Shown here piece by piece: positions 59,737-64,000 of a DNA stretch of 64,000 bases. Numbering within the stretch: position 1 is the first letter of the stretch; every line of letters begins with the position of its first letter. Source of the DNA: Burkholderiales bacterium (GTDB lineage: Bacteria > Pseudomonadota > Gammaproteobacteria > Burkholderiales > Burkholderiaceae_C). Position numbers and translations under genes: made by a program. The stretch spans positions 186,001 to 250,000 of the forward strand of contig JACRPO010000003.1 of NCBI GenBank assembly GCA_016223165.1, read 5' to 3'. Below the pieces are notes generated by a model, which saw only the letters and a list, made by a program, of their open reading frames with translations, was not told the origin of the DNA and searched no databases.

Positions 59737-60402
59737 TTGTCGACTCCACTTCATCCCGCCCCGAATCCGTCCGCCCAGGCCGACCTCGGCCGCCGTGCCG
59801 TGCTGACGCGCACCGCGCGCACGGCCGTGGCCGCGTTGACGACGCTGGCCGCCGCCGCGCTCGTCGGCGCCTGCGCCAGCAAGCCCGAGGTGCGCACCGA
59901 CCGCGACCCGAAGGCCGACCTGAACGCCTACAAGACCTACGCCATCCACCACCCGCAGGCGGCCATGCCGGGAGCGCCGGCGGCGCCGGCGGCGTTGCCG
60001 ATGCGCCCGCCGATGCCCGGCGCGCGCAGCGGCTACACCACGCTGCACGAGGCGCGCCTGGAGCAGGCGGCGCGCGCGCAGCTCGAGCGGCACGGCTTCG
60101 TGCCGGTGGCCGAGGACCCCGACCTGCGCGTGCACCTCACGCTCAAGGTCGTGAACCGGCAGGAGCTGCACAGCACGCCGGGCGCACGCACCTTCGTCGG
60201 CTACCGCACCTGGGGCGGCACGCAGATCGACACCGTCGACGTGCGCCAGGGCACGCTCGTCGTCGACCTCGTCGATGCGCGGCGCAACGCGCTCGTCTGG
60301 CGCGGTGTCGCCGCGGGCCACCTCGACCGCAGCGACGCCAGCGACCCCGGCCCGGCCATCGACCGCGCGGTGGCCGAGGTGTTCGCCACCTTCAAGCGCT
60401 GA
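59737..60402 (+). CDS. DUF4136-like lipoprotein
   Basis: A 221-residue lipoprotein. TTG at 59737 is chosen on AAGGAGA six nt upstream. A twin-basic-containing, unusually long leader ends in LVGAC, a lipobox. The mature domain (DLNAYKTYAIHHPQ...EARLEQAARAQLERHGFVPVAEDPDLRVHLTLKV) is DUF4136-like. It converges with the regulator gene, overlapping its 3' end by about ten bases. Confidence 0.8.
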   Translation: MSTPLHPAPNPSAQADLGRRAVLTRTARTAVAALTTLAAAALVGACASKPEVRTDRDPKADLNAYKTYAIHHPQAAMPGAPAAPAALPMRPPMPGARSGYTTLHEARLEQAARAQLERHGFVPVAEDPDLRVHLTLKVVNRQELHSTPGARTFVGYRTWGGTQIDTVDVRQGTLVVDLVDARRNALVWRGVAAGHLDRSDASDPGPAIDRAVAEVFATFKR

Positions 60403-63400
60403 GCAGCGTGCGCGCCTCGCGCACGAGCGGGATCTGCTCGTCCTCGTAGGCGCCGAGCAGTTCGCGCAGGCGCGTTCGAGCCGCCCGCGCCGCCGGCGCG
60501 GGCAGCAGGCCGGCGCGCAGCCCGCTCGTCAGCGCCGCCAGCTCGTGGAAGCGCACTTGCTGGCGCGTGGCCACCTGCAGCGCGGCGGCGAGCGCCTCTG
60601 CGGCCGGCGCGCGCTCGCCGCGCGCCAGCAGCAGCTCGGCGTGCACCCGGTGCAGCGGCGACAACGCATATTGCTCGGGCCCGTCGAGCGCCACGCGCAG
60701 CCCCTGCGCGGCCGCGGCCAGCGCCTCATCGGTGCGGCCGGCGGCGATGCAGGCTTCGGCCTGGTGGTAGTGGTAGCCGGTGATGCCGACCAGCATGCCG
60801 ATGGCGCGGCAGCTCGCCTCGGCGGTGCGCATCAGGGCCAGGCCCTCGTCGACCTCGCCGGTGGCGGCCATCGCGCGGCCATGCAGCCACGAGAACATGC
60901 CCGGCATCGCGGGCAGCCCATGCTCGCGGATGACCTCGAACAGGCGCCCGGTGCACTGGCGCGCCTGCGCCATCTCGCCGCTGAAGCTGTGCAATGCCGC
61001 GGCCATGTGCAGCGCCATCACGCAGCTGATGCGGTGGTGGATCGCGAAGGCACGCGCCACCGCATCGGCCGAGTGGCGGCGCGCCGCCGCCGGCTCGCCC
61101 AGCCACCACAGCACGACCCCCAGGTGCGCGCGCGCCTCGACCCCGGGGTCCTGGATGAACATGCCCGGCGGCAGGACGTCGGCGAGCGCGTCGCCGAGCA
61201 CGAGCGCGCGCTCCAGGTGCTCGCGCGCACCGACCGGGTCGCCGCTGATCGCCAGCGTCAGGCCCATCGTGCTCGCCCCCACCAGGCGCAGGCTGGCTTC
61301 GCCGCTGGCCGCGGCGTCGTCGAGCAGCCTGCGCGCCAGGCGCTCGGCCTCGCGCAGGTCGCCGCGCCCGAAGCTCACCCACCACAGCCCGTGCTGTGCG
61401 CGCGAGCGCGCCGGGCTCGCCGGCGCGCGCGCGCACAGCGCCAGCGTCCGCTCGAAGGCGAGCGCCACCTCCGGCGCGACGAGCACGTGCTGGCGCGTCA
61501 GCGCCACGCCCTCGAGCACGCGCAGGTCGAGCTCGGTCTCCAGCGCCTGCGCCGCCTCGGCCCCGCCGGCGGCCGAGGCAGTGGCCGCCGGCAGCAGCGC
61601 GAGCCCCTGCTGCACGGCGCGCAACGCTTCCGGCACCGCGCCGCGGCCGAGCGCGCGCCGCGCGACCCCCACGAACTGCCGCATCGCCGCCAGCGGCAAC
61701 TGGCCACGCCCGAAGTGGAGCGCCAGCTCGCCGGCGATTTCATCGGCGCCGGCCCCATGCAGCCGCTGCAGCGCGTGACCGAGCGCGCGATGCCAGCGCA
61801 CCCGCTCCGCCGCCGAGAGGCGCTGGTAGAGCACGTGCCGGTACAGCCCGTGCCGGAAGGCGTAGCGCGCAGCGACACGCGCGCCCGGCAGCGTGAGCAC
61901 GCCGGCGTCACGCAGCCACGCGCCGCGCGCCACCTCGGCGTCGAGCAGGCGCTGCAGCGCATCGGCGTCGACCTGCAGCGCCTCGGCCAGGGGCAGGTGC
62001 AGGAAGTCGGCCCCGGCGACGCTTGCCACCGCGAGCGAGCGCTGCATGTCGGCGTCGAGGCGCATGAAACGCATCTCCAGCACGTCGGCGATGCGCGAAG
62101 GCACGGCCAGCGACGCCGCCTCCGGAAAGCGCCACCCCGGTTGCACGCCGGCGGTCCCGCCCGGCGCGACGTCCGCGCCGCCGACCGCGGGCTCCCGCGC
62201 AGCCGGGGCGAGCATCGCGCTGCCCATCCACTCCTCGACCATGTTGACGACGAACAGCGGCAGCCCGCCCGTGTGCTGGTGCAGCGCCATCACGAAGGAC
62301 TCGGGCACGCTGCCCGGGCTGGCCGCGGCGAGGCGGCGCTGCAGCAGCACGCCGACCTCGGCCTCGGAGAAGGCCTCGAGGTCGATCTCGTCGCACAGGC
62401 GCTGCACGCGCAACTCCTGGCGCAGGCCCGAGAGCGGATGCGATTCGGCGATCACCTCCGCCGGCCGCAGGCTGGCCAGCAGCAGCAGCGCCGCCGGGCT
62501 GCGCCGGCGCGCCAGGTAGCCGATCAGGCGCACCGTGGCGTGATCGCTCCAGTGCAGGTCCTCGAGCACGAGCACGAGCGGCCGCTGCTCGCTGCCGCGG
62601 TCGAGCAGCTCGCCCATCTCGCGCAGCATGCGCTCCTGCGTGAGGCCGGCCACCTCGCGCTGCAGTTCGCGCCGCTCGTCGCCGCCGAGGTGCCAGGGCA
62701 TCTGCACGAGCCACGAAGGGGCGACGCGGCGCAGCAGCGCGAGCCAACCGGGCTCGGCGCGCGCGAGCATGTCGACGGCCTCGAGCACCGGCATGTAGGG
62801 TTCGCCGACGCCGTAATGCTCGACGCACTGCCCGCGCGCCACCATGGCGCCCGCGTCGGCGGCCGCGCCCGCAAAGGCATCGATGAGCGTCGTCTTGCCG
62901 ATGCCGGCCTCGCCGGCCAGCAGCATCAGCTGGCGGCGGCGCGCCTGTGCGACGTGCAGCGCGCCGTGCAGGCGCGCCAGAGGCGCGTCACGGCCCACCA
63001 GCACAGGCAGCACAGGCGGCACAGGCGGCACAGGCAGCACGAGTGGCGCGGACGGCGCGGGTGCCATCGGCGTGCCCTGGGGCGGCGCCGCGCCGGCGGC
63101 CGCGGGCGCCGCCTCCATGCCGGCCGCGCCCTGCAACGCGGCGACGAAACGGTAGCCGCGCCGCGACACGGTCTCGATCCAGCGCGGCGCACGGGCGTCA
63201 TCGTCGAGCGCGGCGCGCAGGTGGCTGACGATGGTCTTCAGCACCGACTCGCTGACGTGCAGGTGGCCCCACACGGCGTCGAGCAGCTCGTCCTTGGTGA
63301 CGAGCCGGCCGGGCCGGCGCGCCAGCTCGCAGAGCACGGCCAGCTCCTTGGGCTGCAGGTCCACCGGGCGCCCGGCGCGCTGCAGTTGCGCGTTGGCCTC

Positions 63401-63445
63401 GTCGAGGTGGAAGGGGCCGAACCGGGCCAGCACCGGTGCACTCAT
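60392..63445 (-). CDS. Winged-helix / AAA-ATPase / TPR transcriptional regulator
   Basis: A 1017-residue regulator. Residues 1-105 are an OmpR/PhoB-type winged helix without receiver (RFGPFHLDEANAQLQRAGRPVDLQPKELAVL...RWIETVSRRGYRFV). A Pro-rich linker encoded by 9-bp repeats follows, then an ATPase domain (P-loop LLAGEAGIGKTTLID; Walker B LVLVLEDLHWSDHA), and a long C-terminal helical part resembling TPR repeats. This is the layout of SARP/CadC-like and LAL-type ATPase regulators. The ATG at 63445 (MSAPVLARFG) fits the domain start. It is divergent from copy B of the promoter module and may bind it. Confidence 0.88.
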   Translation of the reverse strand: MSAPVLARFGPFHLDEANAQLQRAGRPVDLQPKELAVLCELARRPGRLVTKDELLDAVWGHLHVSESVLKTIVSHLRAALDDDARAPRWIETVSRRGYRFVAALQGAAGMEAAPAAAGAAPPQGTPMAPAPSAPLVLPVPPVPPVLPVLVGRDAPLARLHGALHVAQARRRQLMLLAGEAGIGKTTLIDAFAGAAADAGAMVARGQCVEHYGVGEPYMPVLEAVDMLARAEPGWLALLRRVAPSWLVQMPWHLGGDERRELQREVAGLTQERMLREMGELLDRGSEQRPLVLVLEDLHWSDHATVRLIGYLARRRSPAALLLLASLRPAEVIAESHPLSGLRQELRVQRLCDEIDLEAFSEAEVGVLLQRRLAAASPGSVPESFVMALHQHTGGLPLFVVNMVEEWMGSAMLAPAAREPAVGGADVAPGGTAGVQPGWRFPEAASLAVPSRIADVLEMRFMRLDADMQRSLAVASVAGADFLHLPLAEALQVDADALQRLLDAEVARGAWLRDAGVLTLPGARVAARYAFRHGLYRHVLYQRLSAAERVRWHRALGHALQRLHGAGADEIAGELALHFGRGQLPLAAMRQFVGVARRALGRGAVPEALRAVQQGLALLPAATASAAGGAEAAQALETELDLRVLEGVALTRQHVLVAPEVALAFERTLALCARAPASPARSRAQHGLWWVSFGRGDLREAERLARRLLDDAAASGEASLRLVGASTMGLTLAISGDPVGAREHLERALVLGDALADVLPPGMFIQDPGVEARAHLGVVLWWLGEPAAARRHSADAVARAFAIHHRISCVMALHMAAALHSFSGEMAQARQCTGRLFEVIREHGLPAMPGMFSWLHGRAMAATGEVDEGLALMRTAEASCRAIGMLVGITGYHYHQAEACIAAGRTDEALAAAAQGLRVALDGPEQYALSPLHRVHAELLLARGERAPAAEALAAALQVATRQQVRFHELAALTSGLRAGLLPAPAARAARTRLRELLGAYEDEQIPLVREARTLLSA
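63002..63037 (-). repeat. Four 9-bp repeats encoding a proline-valine linker
   Basis: CACAGGCAG, CACAGGCGG, CACAGGCGG, CACAGGCAG on the plus strand; in the coding sense they encode LPV-PPV-PPV-LPV. They lie between the DNA-binding domain and the ATPase domain of the large regulator. Confidence 0.85.
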
Positions 63446-63500
63446 GGCAGCCACTGTAGCCACGCCATCGCCGCTGCCAAGGGGTGCGAAGCGAGGGCGA

Positions 63501-63562
63501 ACGCGATCCCGACCGAAAGCCGACCCTTTGCCAACGACTTGCAGCGCCCGCACTTTCACACT
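63501..63562 (+). promoter_or_regulatory. Promoter module, copy B
   Basis: Begins ACGCGATCCCGACC, second CCGAC 11 bp later (63520-63524), CCAACGACTT at 63531-63540 and CACACT at 63557-63562 in the -10 position. Only 30 nt separate the ACGACTT element from the start codon of the next gene, so the module must overlap the promoter itself. Confidence 0.7.
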
Positions 63563-63569
63563 GCCGGCC

Positions 63570-63806
63570 ATGACGTTGAACCCGCAACCCACCTACCCGA
63601 GCCTGGGCTGTTACGTGCTCAAGCTGCACCGCGATGCGCTGCCGCAGCAGAGGCAGCTGCGCGGCCGGCTCGAGCACATCGCCACCGGCGAAGGCTTCGA
63701 GTTCGCCGACGCCGAGGCGCTGGTCGCCGGCCTGGCGCGGCACGCCGCGGCGCAGCGCAACACGCCCGCCGAGGCGGCGCGGCCCCCCTTGGACCCGGCG
63801 CTCTGA
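63570..63806 (+). CDS. Small uncharacterised protein downstream of module B
   Basis: A 78-residue protein of unknown function (MTLNPQPTYPSLGCYVLK...RGRLEHIATGEGFEFADAEALVAGLARHAAAQ). It looks like a small alpha/beta domain followed by a Pro-rich tail; there is no signal peptide. It is divergent from the large regulator gene with copy B of the promoter module between them, and is 27 nt ahead of a lipoprotein gene. Confidence 0.6.
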   Translation: MTLNPQPTYPSLGCYVLKLHRDALPQQRQLRGRLEHIATGEGFEFADAEALVAGLARHAAAQRNTPAEAARPPLDPAL

Positions 63807-63833
63807 GCGCTTGCTGAGATCGAAAGACCGACC

Positions 63834-64000
63834 ATGACCGATCCCGACCTTCACCTGCGCGTCCCGCGCTTCACCGTCGCGGCGGCGCTGTGCGCCGCCC
63901 TGGCCGCCGCTCTGGCAGCCGCATGCAGCGGCACGGCGCCGCTTGCGCACGCGGGCAGCACGGGGCAGCCGGCTGCCACAGCGGCCACAACGGCCACAAC
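63834..64000 (+). CDS. Putative lipoprotein, N-terminal part (cut by window edge)
   Basis: About 55 codons are visible. A signal peptide (RFTVAAALCAALAAALAAAC) ends in a lipobox-like LAAAC, and the mature part begins with a low-complexity Ala/Thr/Gly-rich stretch in which GGCCACAAC-type 9-bp repeats appear. It follows the small protein gene by 27 nt and is probably in the same operon behind promoter module B. Confidence 0.6.
   Translation, partial: MTDPDLHLRVPRFTVAAALCAALAAALAAACSGTAPLAHAGSTGQPAATAATTAT

Overview
The window is a gene-dense, very GC-rich chromosomal segment. Its gene orders point to a Burkholderiales betaproteobacterium, probably from the Rubrivivax/Leptothrix/Piscinibacter side of the order: iscR-S-U-A-hscB; zapA-6S RNA-EVE; leuC-D-B-asd-fimV-truA-trpF-B-A-accD-folC-SPOR-cvpA-purF-metZ; an intracellular PHB depolymerase; a PEP-CTERM protein; and an orphan soluble RnfB beside nth. 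No 16S rRNA is present, so the genus is an inference. I see no insertion sequence, prophage or CRISPR array.

Layout. 1-3.0 kb: Isc iron-sulfur operon on the minus strand, cut off inside hscB, with an IscR-type operator upstream of iscR. 3.1-11.6 kb: LMW phosphatase, a zinc-ribbon/PEP-CTERM protein, uvrB, an aromatic aminotransferase, PHB depolymerase behind a perfect PhaR-like palindrome, RnfB and nth. 11.7-16.4 kb: a ZapB-like protein, zapA, 6S RNA, an EVE protein, a TauE permease, a degenerate GGDEF protein, rpsU, yqeY and a DUF442 phosphatase-like protein. 16.4-36.4 kb: one long minus-strand block holding three tRNAs, gltX, metZ, purF, cvpA, a SPOR protein, folC, accD, trpA, trpB, trpF, truA, fimV, asd, leuB, leuD and leuC (amino acid, purine, folate and fatty-acid precursor synthesis plus cell-pole functions). 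36.5-40.9 kb: small conserved proteins, including a DUF533/TerB-like membrane protein and an AP2-like protein. 40.9-45.7 kb: a three-gene 2-oxoacid:ferredoxin oxidoreductase operon whose first gene is a GltD-like NAD(P)H module. 45.9-49.1 kb: a secreted zincin protease and a small exported partner. 49.2-53.7 kb: MFS exporter, parC and a DUF599 protein.

53.7-64 kb is the accessory end. It holds a chemoreceptor behind a sigma-28 (FliA) promoter, an orphan OmpR-type response regulator, several small uncharacterised exported or cytoplasmic proteins, a LysR regulator, DUF2147 and DUF4136 proteins, and a 1017-residue winged-helix/ATPase regulator. The main observation is here: an about 62-bp promoter module occurs three times, at 56943, 57402 and 63501. 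Each copy aligns without gaps, has two CCGAC repeats 11 bp apart, a conserved ACGACT hexamer and a -10-like hexamer 17 nt later, and each stands in front of a small uncharacterised gene. It looks like a local regulon for one of the two OmpR-fold regulators encoded beside it.
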